Assembly (NCBI GenBank): GCA_905479325.1
Contig: CAJQLW010000072.1
Location: forward strand, 1 to 35,200
DNA from: an uncultured Flavobacteriales bacterium
GTDB taxonomy: Bacteria > Bacteroidota > Bacteroidia > Flavobacteriales_E > Vicingaceae
Direction of reading: 5' to 3'
DNA: 35,200 nucleotides
Both the position numbers and the translations under genes were made by a program. Each line of letters begins with the position of its first letter. Within the stretch, counting starts at the first letter, position 1. The notes under the pieces are model-generated. The model was not told where the DNA came from. It ran no database searches and saw only the letters and a list, made by a program, of their open reading frames with translations. This document shows, in pieces, positions 7,957 to 16,727 of the stretch.

Positions 7957-9411
7957 ATGAGCTCTACGGTAATAGCGGGAATTGTTGCTCTCTATTTTCT
8001 TATTCTGTTATTAATTGCTCGCTATACCGCAAAAGGCGCTGACAACAACTCATTTTTTGTCGGCAATAAAAACTCTCCTTGGTACCTCGTTGCTTTTGGA
8101 ATGATTGGTACTTCACTATCGGGAGTGACCTTTATTTCTGTTCCCGGTTGGGTAGGTGATAGCCAGTTCTCTTACCTTCAGATGGTATTAGGCTATTTAT
8201 TGGGTTACGTTGTAGTGGCAAATGTGCTCATGCCCTTGTATTACAAGTTGAATTTAACATCAATTTATACCTATTTAGATCAACGTTTTGGATTTTGGAG
8301 TTACAAAACTGGAGCTTTTTACTTTTTGCTATCAAGAACCATTGGCGCAGCATTTCGGCTTTATTTGGTGGCAAATGTGCTGCAAATAGCCATTTTCGAT
8401 GATTGGGGAATTCCGTACTATTTAACTGTGGCAATTACCATTTTGCTTATTTGGGTGTACACTGCTAAGGGGGGTATTAAAACCATTGTGTGGACAGATT
8501 CCTTGCAAACCTTATTCATGTTATTGGCCGTGGGCGTTGCAATATATCAAATCGGAGACCAACTGAACCTCGGTTTTTCAGACCTAGTATCAACAATTTC
8601 TTCAAGCGATTATTCTAAAGTTTTTTTCTTTGAAGATTGGAAAGCATCGAATTTCTTCTGGAAGCAATTCCTCAGCGGCGCCTTCATAACAATCGTGATG
8701 ACAGGTCTGGACCAAGATATGATGCAAAAAAACCTCAGTTGCAAAAACATCAAAGAGGCCAAGTGGAATATGTTTTCTATGAGTGTGGTGCTGGTTTTTG
8801 TTAATTTATTGTTCTTGGCTTTAGGAGCGCTACTTTTTATTTACTCGAACCAAAATGGAATAGCAATCCCAACAAAAACCGACGAGCTTTTTCCTTCCTT
8901 GGCATTGGGGAACTCACTTGGAATATCAGTCGCCGTATTTTTTATTTTAGGGTTAATTGCTGCAGCCTATTCTAGTGCAGATTCAGCTTTAACTGCCCTT
9001 ACAACTTCTGTTTGTGTTGATTTTCTTGGAGTGCAACAAAAAACGGAAATAGTAGGTCAAGTGCTTAGGAAGCGAACGCACATTGTAATGTCTCTGGTGC
9101 TTTACGTGGTTATTTTGGTTTTCAGTTTGATCAGCGATGAAAGTGTAATCAGTAGCTTGTTTAAAGTTGCAGGTTATACTTATGGGCCATTGTTAGGTCT
9201 CTACGCATTCGGACTGTTGCATAAAACTAAATTGAAAGACAAATGGGTGCCTTTGATTTGTTTGCTCTGCCCTATAATCTGTTATGTGATTCAATTAAAC
9301 TCTGAAGTTTGGTTTAATGGCTATAAGTTTGGTTTTGAATTGTTGATGTTGAATGGTTTGCTTACTTATTTAGGACTTCATTTAGTAAGAAGTAAAGAAT
9401 TAACAATTTAG
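7957..9411 (+). CDS. Sodium:solute symporter (SSS family)
   Basis: Predicted 484-residue inner-membrane transporter with about 13 membrane segments. The region FGMIGTSLSGVTFISVPG (near residues 48-65) and the Na-site-like segment AAAYSSADSALTALTTS (about 340-355) are characteristic of the SSS family. It is close to the group of uncharacterised Bacteroidota symporters rather than to a well-known PutP or PanF. It begins three bases after lhgO, and the in-frame ATG is directly preceded by its stop. The substrate cannot be told from sequence; a carboxylate related to the LhgO substrate would fit the context. Confidence 0.9.
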   Translation: MSSTVIAGIVALYFLILLLIARYTAKGADNNSFFVGNKNSPWYLVAFGMIGTSLSGVTFISVPGWVGDSQFSYLQMVLGYLLGYVVVANVLMPLYYKLNLTSIYTYLDQRFGFWSYKTGAFYFLLSRTIGAAFRLYLVANVLQIAIFDDWGIPYYLTVAITILLIWVYTAKGGIKTIVWTDSLQTLFMLLAVGVAIYQIGDQLNLGFSDLVSTISSSDYSKVFFFEDWKASNFFWKQFLSGAFITIVMTGLDQDMMQKNLSCKNIKEAKWNMFSMSVVLVFVNLLFLALGALLFIYSNQNGIAIPTKTDELFPSLALGNSLGISVAVFFILGLIAAAYSSADSALTALTTSVCVDFLGVQQKTEIVGQVLRKRTHIVMSLVLYVVILVFSLISDESVISSLFKVAGYTYGPLLGLYAFGLLHKTKLKDKWVPLICLLCPIICYVIQLNSEVWFNGYKFGFELLMLNGLLTYLGLHLVRSKELTI

Positions 9412-9482
9412 AGTTAAAATAAATTCGGATATTTTACAATTCTTCCGTCACTTTTAATATCTTCGGTTCTAAATTCATAAGA

Positions 9483-10361
9483 ATGAAAAAGTTAATTCTA
9501 CCCATAAGTTTACTTCTCATTTTTTCTTCTTGTGCAGAACAACAAGAGAGAAAAGATGATCCAACCGTTGAAAAAAAGCAACCTGAAGCAGTAGTTGAAA
9601 AACAGAGCAACTCATATTATGCAATGCCTTCTCCGGAGCAAATGTTCACGTTCATATACGACAATGGCATAGCGTTTAACAAGTCTCTTGTACTTGACCC
9701 TGCACTAGCAGATAATTATAATGACCCTGTTAGAAAAGCCATTGTTTTTGGAATTTATACAGCAGATCTAGCATATACTGCAGCATACGAGGATGTTGAA
9801 GGCTCTTTAAAGTTGTATAAAACGGTGCGTGAATTGAGTCAAGAGCTAGAAATCGAAGAACTAATGTCTGAGGAGATGATGCAAAACATTCAGGCAAACT
9901 TAGAGAACCCCGACTCTTTGTCTTTAATTGCAGGAGAGTCATATTACAAAGCAGTTCAACACTTAGAAGATAACGGGCAGGAGGGGAAGTTAGCGTTGAT
10001 GACCATAGGTGGCTGGATTGAAAGTGTTCACATTACGTTGAACTCAATGGAAAATATCGATCTTGAATCAAAGACTGCACAGCGCATTGCAGCGCAGAAA
10101 ATCACTTTTGATAACCTGTATTCGTATTTAGAATTGAACAATGACAAATTAGGTATACAGGGTGAAATTGATAAATTACAAGAGATCAAAAGGGTTTTGA
10201 GTTCATTAAAGGAGGAAAAGTCATTAAAATCAGAGAAAAAATCTGGTGGGAAATTAGTATTTGGAAAAGGGAAAAAAATAGGATTAACAAAAGAGCAATT
10301 TTCCGAACTGAAGTCAGCTGTTCAAGCGTATAGAGTTCAAGCAATAGCTCAAAATATATAG
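9483..10361 (+). CDS. Putative lipoprotein, unknown function
   Basis: Predicted 292-residue lipoprotein. The signal peptide has lipobox FSSC (Cys17), followed by a charged low-complexity stretch. The rest (about 45-260) looks all-helical; I recognise no catalytic motif. A Lys/Gly-rich segment, SEKKSGGKLVFGKGKK, comes just before the C-terminal helix. Four bases separate it from the next gene, with which it likely forms an operon. A box one base off the -7 consensus, TATCTTCG (9458-9465), lies 17 bases before the ATG. Conserved Bacteroidota lipoproteins of this kind exist but have no known role. Confidence 0.8.
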   Translation: MKKLILPISLLLIFSSCAEQQERKDDPTVEKKQPEAVVEKQSNSYYAMPSPEQMFTFIYDNGIAFNKSLVLDPALADNYNDPVRKAIVFGIYTADLAYTAAYEDVEGSLKLYKTVRELSQELEIEELMSEEMMQNIQANLENPDSLSLIAGESYYKAVQHLEDNGQEGKLALMTIGGWIESVHITLNSMENIDLESKTAQRIAAQKITFDNLYSYLELNNDKLGIQGEIDKLQEIKRVLSSLKEEKSLKSEKKSGGKLVFGKGKKIGLTKEQFSELKSAVQAYRVQAIAQNI

Positions 10362-10365
10362 AAAG

Positions 10366-11010
10366 ATGAGAAAGTTTATTTTATTTGTGGGAATTATTGT
10401 AGCTAGTGTTTCAGTGCAGGCCCAAACAGAATGTACCACTTATCACCGCAAAGGTTGTGGAGACAATGACGGTGTGCCAATGAAGTACGATAGCCAGTCG
10501 AAAAGTGCGATCATGGCGAAAGGTCAAACTTCAAAATTCCATATGGTGGCGTACAATGGTCAAGATTATAGAATTACAGTTTGTAACGAAGATAATTTGG
10601 GAAATGAGATTCGATTTAAAATCTATGAAAAGCAAAAAGTACTAATTAAGCCGAAAGTAGAGGATTACTCAGAGGAATCAACTTCTGAAGAAACAACAGA
10701 GGATTACTCTAGCGACGACTATTCTAGTGACGACTACTCTGAGGATTATTCTGACGATTCATACGCAGATGAATCAGCACCTGCAGCAGTGAATAAAGGC
10801 CCTCAGTTTAAAATTGTAAAGGAGTTACTTTATGATAATTCTCAAGACAGTTACAGCTCTTTCATTGAGTTCACTGCAGAAGGCTCTATTAGTTTAATTA
10901 TAGAAGTAAGCGTTCCGGGAGAGGAGTCTAAAATGAAATTAAAAGTAAGAGAGACTGGCTGTGTTGGCTTGTTAATAGAACACATGAAGTCTGAAAAAAC
11001 AGGATTTTAA
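10366..11010 (+). CDS. Secreted protein with Asp/Ser/Tyr-rich acidic insert
   Basis: Predicted 214-residue exported protein with signal peptide MRKFILFVGIIVASVSVQAQ. The mature part has a short cysteine-containing head (TECTTYHRKGCGD) and beta-like segments on either side of residues 99-138, which are almost only D, E, S, T and Y (repeating DYSSDDYS). At DNA level the codons vary within the repeat, so it is not a recent exact duplication. Such an insert could bind calcium or form a flexible linker; both are guesses. No family is recognised. Its stop overlaps the stop of the convergent TolB-like gene in the bases TTAA. Confidence 0.75.
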   Translation: MRKFILFVGIIVASVSVQAQTECTTYHRKGCGDNDGVPMKYDSQSKSAIMAKGQTSKFHMVAYNGQDYRITVCNEDNLGNEIRFKIYEKQKVLIKPKVEDYSEESTSEETTEDYSSDDYSSDDYSEDYSDDSYADESAPAAVNKGPQFKIVKELLYDNSQDSYSSFIEFTAEGSISLIIEVSVPGEESKMKLKVRETGCVGLLIEHMKSEKTGF

Positions 11011-12119
11011 TCCTGCCATTCAGCTACAAATAAGTTTGTTTCTCTTGTTCCACCATTATTTCTATTAGAAGAAAATACAAGGTGTTTTCCATCATTTGAA
11101 AATACAGGGAACGCATCAAACGTTTCATCGTGTGTTACTTGTTCAAGACCTGTTCCATCTATGTTAATCATGTATAGGTTAAATGGAAACCCTCTTTCTG
11201 TATGATGATTCGATGCGAAAATTACTTTTTCACCTGAAGGGTGAAAGAATGGACACCAGTTGGCTTTACCCAAATCTGTTAATTGTCTTAAATCAGAACC
11301 ATCAGCATTGCAAATGTAAAGTTCCATGTTGGTTGGTTCAACGAGGCCTTCCGCTAATAAACTTTTATACTTAGTGATTTCTTCTTCGGTTTTTGGTCTG
11401 CTTGAACGGAAGATTAATTTGCTTCCATCTGGTGAGAAAAATGCTCCTCCATCGTATCCTAAATCGAAGGTGATTTGCTTCACATTTGATCCATCAATGT
11501 CACAGGTAAATAATTCTAAATCGCCAGTTCGTAGAGATGTGAAGACAATTTTATCACCTTTTGGAGAGACAGTTGCCTCGGCGTCATATCCGGGTTCTTT
11601 GGTTAGTTGATTTATTATGTTTCCTTCTAAATCAGCGGTAAAAATATCAAAGCTCTCGTATATTGGCCAAACGTATCTTCCATTCGTTCTTTCCGGGCTT
11701 GGAGGGCAAGCTGAGTCAGCTAAATGAGTAGAGGCATATACAATTGTCGTGTCTCCTGGGAGAAAATACGAGCAAGTAGTGCGGCCTAAACCCGTACTAA
11801 CCATTTGTGGCATATTTTCCATTAGTTTGTCGTTTTGCCAATCAAAAACAAAAATTTGATCGCATTCTAATTCCCATTTAGGGTTAGTAACCTGAAATAC
11901 CAGTTTAGAATCGTCAAAGCTCCAATAGGCTTCTGCATTATCACCACCATTCGTGAGTTGTTTTAAACTTGCAAAATGAGTTTCTCCCTGATTTATAATT
12001 GACACCTCGATGGCTGTTGAGTCTGAATTCAAGGTTGCAGATTCGCTGGATTCAGTTTTTTTCTCAGTTCCGCAAGCAAGAAGGCTCACACTTAATAAGG
12101 CAATAAATACTCTTTTCAT
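11007..12119 (-). CDS. TolB-like PD40 beta-propeller lipoprotein
   Basis: Predicted 370-residue lipoprotein. The ATG at 12119 begins MKRVFIALLSVSLLAC with lipobox LLAC (Cys16); a longer frame from 12206 would give no signal peptide and overlap the promoter. At least five WD40-like PD40 repeats are visible: FDDSKLVF, SPKGDKIVF, SPDGSKLIF, HPSGEKVIF and SNDGKHLVF, each followed by a strand such as ASNHH or SSNRN. This is the fold of TolB and of the propeller of some prolyl peptidases, but no peptidase domain follows. It converges on the acidic secreted-protein gene and is divergent from the M28 peptidase gene. A binding or scaffold role in the envelope is likely. Confidence 0.88.
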   Translation of the reverse strand: MKRVFIALLSVSLLACGTEKKTESSESATLNSDSTAIEVSIINQGETHFASLKQLTNGGDNAEAYWSFDDSKLVFQVTNPKWELECDQIFVFDWQNDKLMENMPQMVSTGLGRTTCSYFLPGDTTIVYASTHLADSACPPSPERTNGRYVWPIYESFDIFTADLEGNIINQLTKEPGYDAEATVSPKGDKIVFTSLRTGDLELFTCDIDGSNVKQITFDLGYDGGAFFSPDGSKLIFRSSRPKTEEEITKYKSLLAEGLVEPTNMELYICNADGSDLRQLTDLGKANWCPFFHPSGEKVIFASNHHTERGFPFNLYMINIDGTGLEQVTHDETFDAFPVFSNDGKHLVFSSNRNNGGTRETNLFVAEWQD

Positions 12120-12137
12120 TTTATAAAAATTTGGGTG

Positions 12138-12145
12138 CAAAGTTA
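12138..12145 (-). promoter_or_regulatory. -7 promoter element for PD40 lipoprotein
   Basis: TAACTTTG on the minus strand matches TAnnTTTG and lies 18 bases before the ATG at 12119. It supports that start over the longer frame. Confidence 0.5.
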
Positions 12146-12178
12146 AGTTTTTATGAAAAGCGATACAGTTGGAATGTT

Positions 12179-12186
12179 TAGCTTTG
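12179..12186 (+). promoter_or_regulatory. -7 promoter element for M28 peptidase
   Basis: TAGCTTTG matches TAnnTTTG and ends 19 bases before the ATG at 12206. It is divergent to the promoter at 12138-12145 in the same short intergenic space. Confidence 0.5.
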
Positions 12187-12205
12187 AACTTTAATTTATA
12201 GAACA

Positions 12206-13441
12206 ATGAAACTGAAATTAATAATAGCCCTTAGTTTAGGCTCTCTAGCTTTATTTTCTTGCCAAGAAAGTAAAGTTAATACAACAGAAAGTATAAAATC
12301 TGACATCGTTTATTTGGCTTCTGACTCGTTAGAAGGCAGAGAAAGTGGAACCGAAGGAGAACGATTGGCGGCAGAGTACATTGCACAGCGAATGCAAGAA
12401 ATAGGGCTGACAGCGAAAGGCGAAGAGGGTTTTATTCAAGTATTTGATTTTTCGCCAAAAGCTAATCCACATGAGGAACAGTTGGATACTACTAAAACCA
12501 TTCAAGTTTCTAACGTTTTGGGAATGATTGATAATGGAGCGAACAAAACAGTAGTGATAGGAGCGCACTATGATCATTTAGGCCACGGTATTTCTGGTTC
12601 ATTACATGCTGCAAAGGATGGTTCGATTCACAATGGGGCAGACGATAACGCGAGCGGTGTAGCATTGATGTTGGCCATTGCTGAAGGGTTGAAAAATAAC
12701 GAATCAGCTAAGAATTCAAACTACTTGTTCATTGCCTTTTCAGGTGAAGAAATGGGACTTTTAGGTTCTAATTACTACTGTAAAAATCCAACAATAAACC
12801 TTGAGCAAGTGCATTACATGTTAAATTTCGATATGGTAGGAAGGTTAGATACATCTAAAGGGTTGGCAATTAATGGAGTTGGGACAAATCCAAATTGGAC
12901 GAAAGAGTTGGAGCAGGCTAACTGGGATAACTTGCCTTTTATTTATGGAGAATCTGGCGTTGGGCCGTCAGATCATACTTCTTTTTACCTTCAAGACATT
13001 CCGGTGTTGCACTTTTTTACAGGGCAGCATGAAGATTACCACAAACCAAGTGACGATGTAGAAAAGATCAATTACAAAGGAATTCATACCATTGAGGAAT
13101 TAATTGTTCGTTTAGCAACTCAATTAGACACTGCTGCAAAGTTGGAATTTGTTAAAACAAAAGACGAAAGTGACGACAATCCAAGGTTTACGGTAACCTT
13201 AGGTGTAATGCCTGATTATTTGTTTCAAGGGGAAGGAATGCGAATTGACGGGGTTACCGAAGGAAAGCCTGCTTTTGTTGCCGGGTTTTTAAAAGGCGAT
13301 ATTGTGGTGCAAATGGATACCATTAAGGTAGATGGAATGAAAGCGTACATGAAAGGGTTGAGCCTTTTTGAAAAAGGCGATTCTACTTTTGTAACCGTCA
13401 AGAGAGGGGGTGAGGAAATTAAAGAACTAGTGAGGTTTTAA
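12206..13441 (+). CDS. M28-family zinc peptidase lipoprotein with PDZ
   Basis: Predicted 411-residue lipoprotein with lipobox LFSC (Cys19). Residues 30-310 are an M28 peptidase: the candidate zinc ligands and catalytic residues are His121 in GAHYDHLG, Asp146/147 in GADDNASG, Glu181/Glu182 in FSGEE, Asp209 in NFDMVGR and His257 in SDHTSF. All are present, so an active aminopeptidase is expected. Residues about 325-410 form a C-terminal PDZ domain (GVTEGKPAFVAGFLKGDIVVQMD). M28-PDZ lipoproteins are common in Bacteroidota and probably trim peptides at the periplasmic or cell-surface face. A strong hairpin terminator follows 20 bases downstream. Confidence 0.92.
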   Translation: MKLKLIIALSLGSLALFSCQESKVNTTESIKSDIVYLASDSLEGRESGTEGERLAAEYIAQRMQEIGLTAKGEEGFIQVFDFSPKANPHEEQLDTTKTIQVSNVLGMIDNGANKTVVIGAHYDHLGHGISGSLHAAKDGSIHNGADDNASGVALMLAIAEGLKNNESAKNSNYLFIAFSGEEMGLLGSNYYCKNPTINLEQVHYMLNFDMVGRLDTSKGLAINGVGTNPNWTKELEQANWDNLPFIYGESGVGPSDHTSFYLQDIPVLHFFTGQHEDYHKPSDDVEKINYKGIHTIEELIVRLATQLDTAAKLEFVKTKDESDDNPRFTVTLGVMPDYLFQGEGMRIDGVTEGKPAFVAGFLKGDIVVQMDTIKVDGMKAYMKGLSLFEKGDSTFVTVKRGGEEIKELVRF

Positions 13442-13460
13442 GATATAGCCTCATACTAAA

Positions 13461-13493
13461 AAGCCTCAAAGAGTTCCAAACTCTTTGAGGCTT
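13461..13493. terminator. Bidirectional hairpin terminator
   Basis: A perfect 15-bp stem, AAGCCTCAAAGAGTT (13461-13475) and AACTCTTTGAGGCTT (13479-13493), has a 3-base loop. It lies between convergent genes, and T-rich sequence follows on both sides in the appropriate sense (CTTCTTT on the plus strand; TTAGT on the minus). It can serve both genes. Confidence 0.85.
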
Positions 13494-13533
13494 TCTTCTT
13501 TAAAAAAGATGAATAATCATTGTATAGTATTCC

Positions 13534-14775
13534 TTACTTCACAGCTTTCAACACCATACTCAAAGCAGCCATGGCGCTTCTTCTAATGTTGCGCTCTCTG
13601 TTTTGCTCAAATAAAAATTTCTTTGCTTGAACACCTTTTTCAGAGGCAATGGCAATCCAAACAGTACCAACTGGTTTTTCTTCTGTACCGCCATCTGGTC
13701 CGGCTATGCCAGAGGTGGCAATTGCAAAGTCTGTTTTCAATAGGTTTCTCGCTCCATTTGCCATTTGTTCTACAACGGTTTTACTTACGGCCCCATCATC
13801 TTCAATTGACTCCTTAGATACCTTAAGCGTTTCTATTTTTACTTGATTGTCGTACGATACAAATCCGCCAAGATAATAAGCGGAACTGCCCGATATAGAG
13901 GTTAGTAAATGAGCAATGTATCCACCTGTGCAGCTTTCTGCGGTGGCAATTGTTTTTCCTTTGGCTTTTAGAGCAGCTGCCAGAGCTTCTTCTAATGAAA
14001 TGTCATCTTCACCAAAAATATACTGAGGAACCAATTGGTGTAACTCATTTGCTTTACGAAGTACCTTCTCCTCTAGTGTAGCTTTGTTTTGACCCTGTGC
14101 TGTTAGTCTAACTCTCACAATTCCTGGAGAAGGTAAGTACGCAATGGCTATTTCTTCTGCAACTAGGCTATTTTCCCAGTCTTTAATCAGTTCTACCAAA
14201 AACGATTCTCCAATACCATCAGTCATTATGGTTTTGTGAAAGATAGCAGGCAGTTCAAATCGTTCTAGAATTTTTGGAAAAACTCGATCGCTCATCAAGT
14301 GCTTCATTTCGTATGGAACACCTGGCATACTAACAAAAATAGTGTCGCCTTTTTCAAACCACATCCCACTAGCTGTGCCCATGTCGTTCAGCAATACGGT
14401 ACAAGCTTTAGGCAAGTCTGCTTGCATGTTATTGCTTTCCAGCATCTCTCGGCCTCTCGATTTAAAAAATGCTTGAATTTTTGCCAACACTTCTTCATTG
14501 CGAACCAACTCGGTTTCAAAATATTCACAAAGCACATGCTTGGTAATATCATCTTTGGTTGGCCCTAAACCTCCGGTAATTAAAATAATCTTGGCTGCCG
14601 ATTTCTCGGCAGCCAAGATTGCTGAACGAATTGCATTTCGTTCGTCTTTTATAGATGTTATTTGACTTACTTGAATGCCTAAGGCATTTAATTCTTTGCC
14701 CATCCAAGCAGAATTAGTGTCTATTGTTTGGCCAATAAGAATTTCGTCACCAATGGTGATCAGCTCTGCTTGCAT
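13534..14775 (-). CDS. cinA: CinA-type NMN amidohydrolase / nucleotide repair protein
   Basis: Predicted 413-residue, full-length two-domain protein. Residues 1-170 are the molybdopterin-binding-like domain (ITIGDEILIG at 7-16, ITGGLGPTKDD at 66-76); residues about 255-413 are the PncC-like domain (TAESCTGG at 278-285, GIAGPDGG at 356-363). Family members deamidate NMN, which returns NAD breakdown products to use, and some hydrolyse ADP-ribose. Only 8 bases separate it from the upstream uspA-type gene on the same strand, so they are probably one transcript. The start codon ATG at 14775 fits the family N-terminus (MQAELITIGDE). No damage-inducible signal is seen. Confidence 0.95.
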   Translation of the reverse strand: MQAELITIGDEILIGQTIDTNSAWMGKELNALGIQVSQITSIKDERNAIRSAILAAEKSAAKIILITGGLGPTKDDITKHVLCEYFETELVRNEEVLAKIQAFFKSRGREMLESNNMQADLPKACTVLLNDMGTASGMWFEKGDTIFVSMPGVPYEMKHLMSDRVFPKILERFELPAIFHKTIMTDGIGESFLVELIKDWENSLVAEEIAIAYLPSPGIVRVRLTAQGQNKATLEEKVLRKANELHQLVPQYIFGEDDISLEEALAAALKAKGKTIATAESCTGGYIAHLLTSISGSSAYYLGGFVSYDNQVKIETLKVSKESIEDDGAVSKTVVEQMANGARNLLKTDFAIATSGIAGPDGGTEEKPVGTVWIAIASEKGVQAKKFLFEQNRERNIRRSAMAALSMVLKAVK

Positions 14776-14783
14776 GTAGTATT

Positions 14784-15695
14784 TTAAAGGTAAAAAGGCT
14801 TGTAATCACCACCTAATTGAGATTGAGAGAAACCTTTTACAATACCCATTGGAGTTATACTTAAAACAGGAATTTTTGAATGATTTACAATTTGTTGAGC
14901 GTATTCACCAACAAAAAATCCAGTATAGTTTTCTTGGTCCGTCATAATTGCAATTAAGTCTCCTTCTACTTCTTGGGCAAACTTCATTGTAGCTTCGGCA
15001 ATGTTATCGTTTTCAATAACAGTTTTAGTATAAGAAATTGATTTATGACTTAGATGCTCTTCTACCTGTTGAACTTTTAAATTCATAATTGCGTGGTCAT
15101 CTTCTTCTTTCATTAGCTGAGCGATGTGCACCTTGCTCCCAAATTTTTCAGCTAGGGCTACTACTTCAGAAACTTTGTCTCTTGTGTGTTGAGAACTGTC
15201 AATAGGCAATACAATATTTTCAAAGCCCAATTTGTCTGCTCGCTCTTGAACTGTTAAGACTGGAATTAAAGAAGAAGTTACAACTCGGTATGCATTACTT
15301 CCTAAGAAGAATTCTTCAAATCCACTAACACCGTGAGTTCCCATTACAATTAAGTCAGCTCCAGAGTCTTTAGCAGAAGATAAAATTCCTTTTGATACGC
15401 TACCCTCTTTCACTTCAATGTTGTAACCTACATTGTGTTTTTCACTAAATTTTTTACCTACTTCGTTCAACTCTTCAGTAACCATTTCTCTTAATGAATC
15501 ATAATCTGGCAAACTAGCTGAGGTAGCTGTCAAATTTGGCAAAACATCGATGGTAGAAGTTTTGTAAATATGAAGTAAATGAAGTTCTGAATTAAAAACT
15601 TTACAAAGATGAGCAGCATGCTCAAGTGCTAGTTTTGAGGTTTTTGAAAAATCTATAGGAATTAATATTTTGTTTACTTGGAATTGGTGTTTCAT
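14784..15695 (-). CDS. Tandem universal stress protein
   Basis: Predicted 303-residue cytoplasmic protein with two Usp domains. I use the ATG at 15695 (MKHQFQVNKILIPIDFS), since the extra upstream 12 residues are polar and the first strand of a Usp domain starts right after it. The first domain keeps the ATP-binding motif G-2x-G-9x-G-S (GTHGVSGFEEFFLGS). The second domain lacks it, having MTDQENYTGFFVGEY in the same place, so only the first half is likely to bind ATP. Length and layout are normal for tandem Usp proteins of Bacteroidota. It is the upstream partner of cinA and divergent from the nucleoside phosphorylase gene. Confidence 0.92.
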   Translation of the reverse strand: MKHQFQVNKILIPIDFSKTSKLALEHAAHLCKVFNSELHLLHIYKTSTIDVLPNLTATSASLPDYDSLREMVTEELNEVGKKFSEKHNVGYNIEVKEGSVSKGILSSAKDSGADLIVMGTHGVSGFEEFFLGSNAYRVVTSSLIPVLTVQERADKLGFENIVLPIDSSQHTRDKVSEVVALAEKFGSKVHIAQLMKEEDDHAIMNLKVQQVEEHLSHKSISYTKTVIENDNIAEATMKFAQEVEGDLIAIMTDQENYTGFFVGEYAQQIVNHSKIPVLSITPMGIVKGFSQSQLGGDYKPFYL

Positions 15696-15800
15696 GGTAA
15701 TTTTATTTTTTATAAAGGTATTTAATTCCATTTTATATAGGGCAATAATCAGGAATTAAGAATTAACTTTTTTGTAGTTTCGTGGTAAATCTAAAAAAGC

Positions 15801-16667
15801 ATGATTCATCCTTCGGAATTAATTTTAAACCCAGATGGCTCAATATACCATTTAGCGCTTAAGCCAGAGCAAATTGCACACAAAGTTATTGTTGCAGGTG
15901 ACCCGCATAGAATTGCAACTATTTCAGCAAAGTTTGATACCATAGAATGCAAGGTTGAGAATAGGGAGTTTATCACCCATACAGGTACTTACAATGGAGT
16001 AAGAGTAACTGCAATGGCTACCGGAATAGGGACGGATAATATTGACATAGTGTTAAATGAGCTGGATGCTTTGGTGAATTGCAATTTGCAAGAGCGAACG
16101 GTAAAAGAGGAATTAACTTCGTTAGAAATTGTAAGAATTGGAACTTGTGGCTCAATTCAAGAGCATGTTCCTGCCGACGAAGTGGTGGTGTCTACGCATG
16201 CTATTGGCCTAGATGGGTTAATGAATTTTTACGAGTTTGAGATGGATGCCGAAGAGGATGAAATGTTTAATGCCTTTAAGTCTCAAACCAACTGGAAAGA
16301 GAGATTTAATAAGCCTTACTTGGTAAAAGGATCTTCTTCTTTAATTGAAAAGATTGGTAAAGGGTTTCATCCGGGAGTTACGATGACAGCCAATGGGTTT
16401 TATGCTCCTCAAGGCAGAAGATTGCGCTTGTTGCCAAGGCATCCAGGAGTGAATGATGACCTCAGAAAGTTTGATTTCAAGGGAAATAAAATTGTGAACT
16501 ACGAGATGGAAACATCTGCTTTATATGGCTTAAGCAAGCTTATGGGGCATCAAGCATGCACGGTTTGTGCTGTAGTAGCAAATAGATATGCCAATTCTTT
16601 CAGTAAAGATTACAAGCCCGTTATCAATAAGCTAATTGACGACGTTTTGGATAGATTAACAGCCTAA
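15801..16667 (+). CDS. Uridine phosphorylase-like nucleoside phosphorylase
   Basis: Predicted 288-residue enzyme of the NP-I phosphorylase family, which splits nucleosides with phosphate to give base and ribose-1-phosphate. Visible motifs: AGDPHRIATI (phosphate-binding loop), ATGIGTDNIDIVLNEL, RIGTCGSIQ (central core), and YEMETSALYGLS, the ribose-binding Met-Glu region. The N-terminus with LALKPEQIAHKVIVAGDP is near the uridine phosphorylase group. The length is slightly longer than E. coli Udp because of an insert near residues 95-110. Substrate preference for uridine is inferred from resemblance; a purine or thymidine enzyme is less likely. Confidence 0.88.
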   Translation: MIHPSELILNPDGSIYHLALKPEQIAHKVIVAGDPHRIATISAKFDTIECKVENREFITHTGTYNGVRVTAMATGIGTDNIDIVLNELDALVNCNLQERTVKEELTSLEIVRIGTCGSIQEHVPADEVVVSTHAIGLDGLMNFYEFEMDAEEDEMFNAFKSQTNWKERFNKPYLVKGSSSLIEKIGKGFHPGVTMTANGFYAPQGRRLRLLPRHPGVNDDLRKFDFKGNKIVNYEMETSALYGLSKLMGHQACTVCAVVANRYANSFSKDYKPVINKLIDDVLDRLTA

Positions 16668-16713
16668 GGTTTAAAACTTCATTTTATTTAAATTCAAGGG
16701 AACCCTCTTTGCC

Positions 16714-16721
16714 TATCTTTG
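16714..16721 (+). promoter_or_regulatory. -7 promoter element immediately before start codon
   Basis: TATCTTTG matches TAnnTTTG, with only 6 bases between its last G and the ATG at 16728. A transcript starting about 7 bases after the box would carry almost no leader. Confidence 0.45.
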
Positions 16722-16727
16722 ATAGAT

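Noticed and set aside
12120-12206. Extended start of the PD40 lipoprotein
   Set aside because: It would bury the lipobox inside the protein and overlap both divergent promoters.
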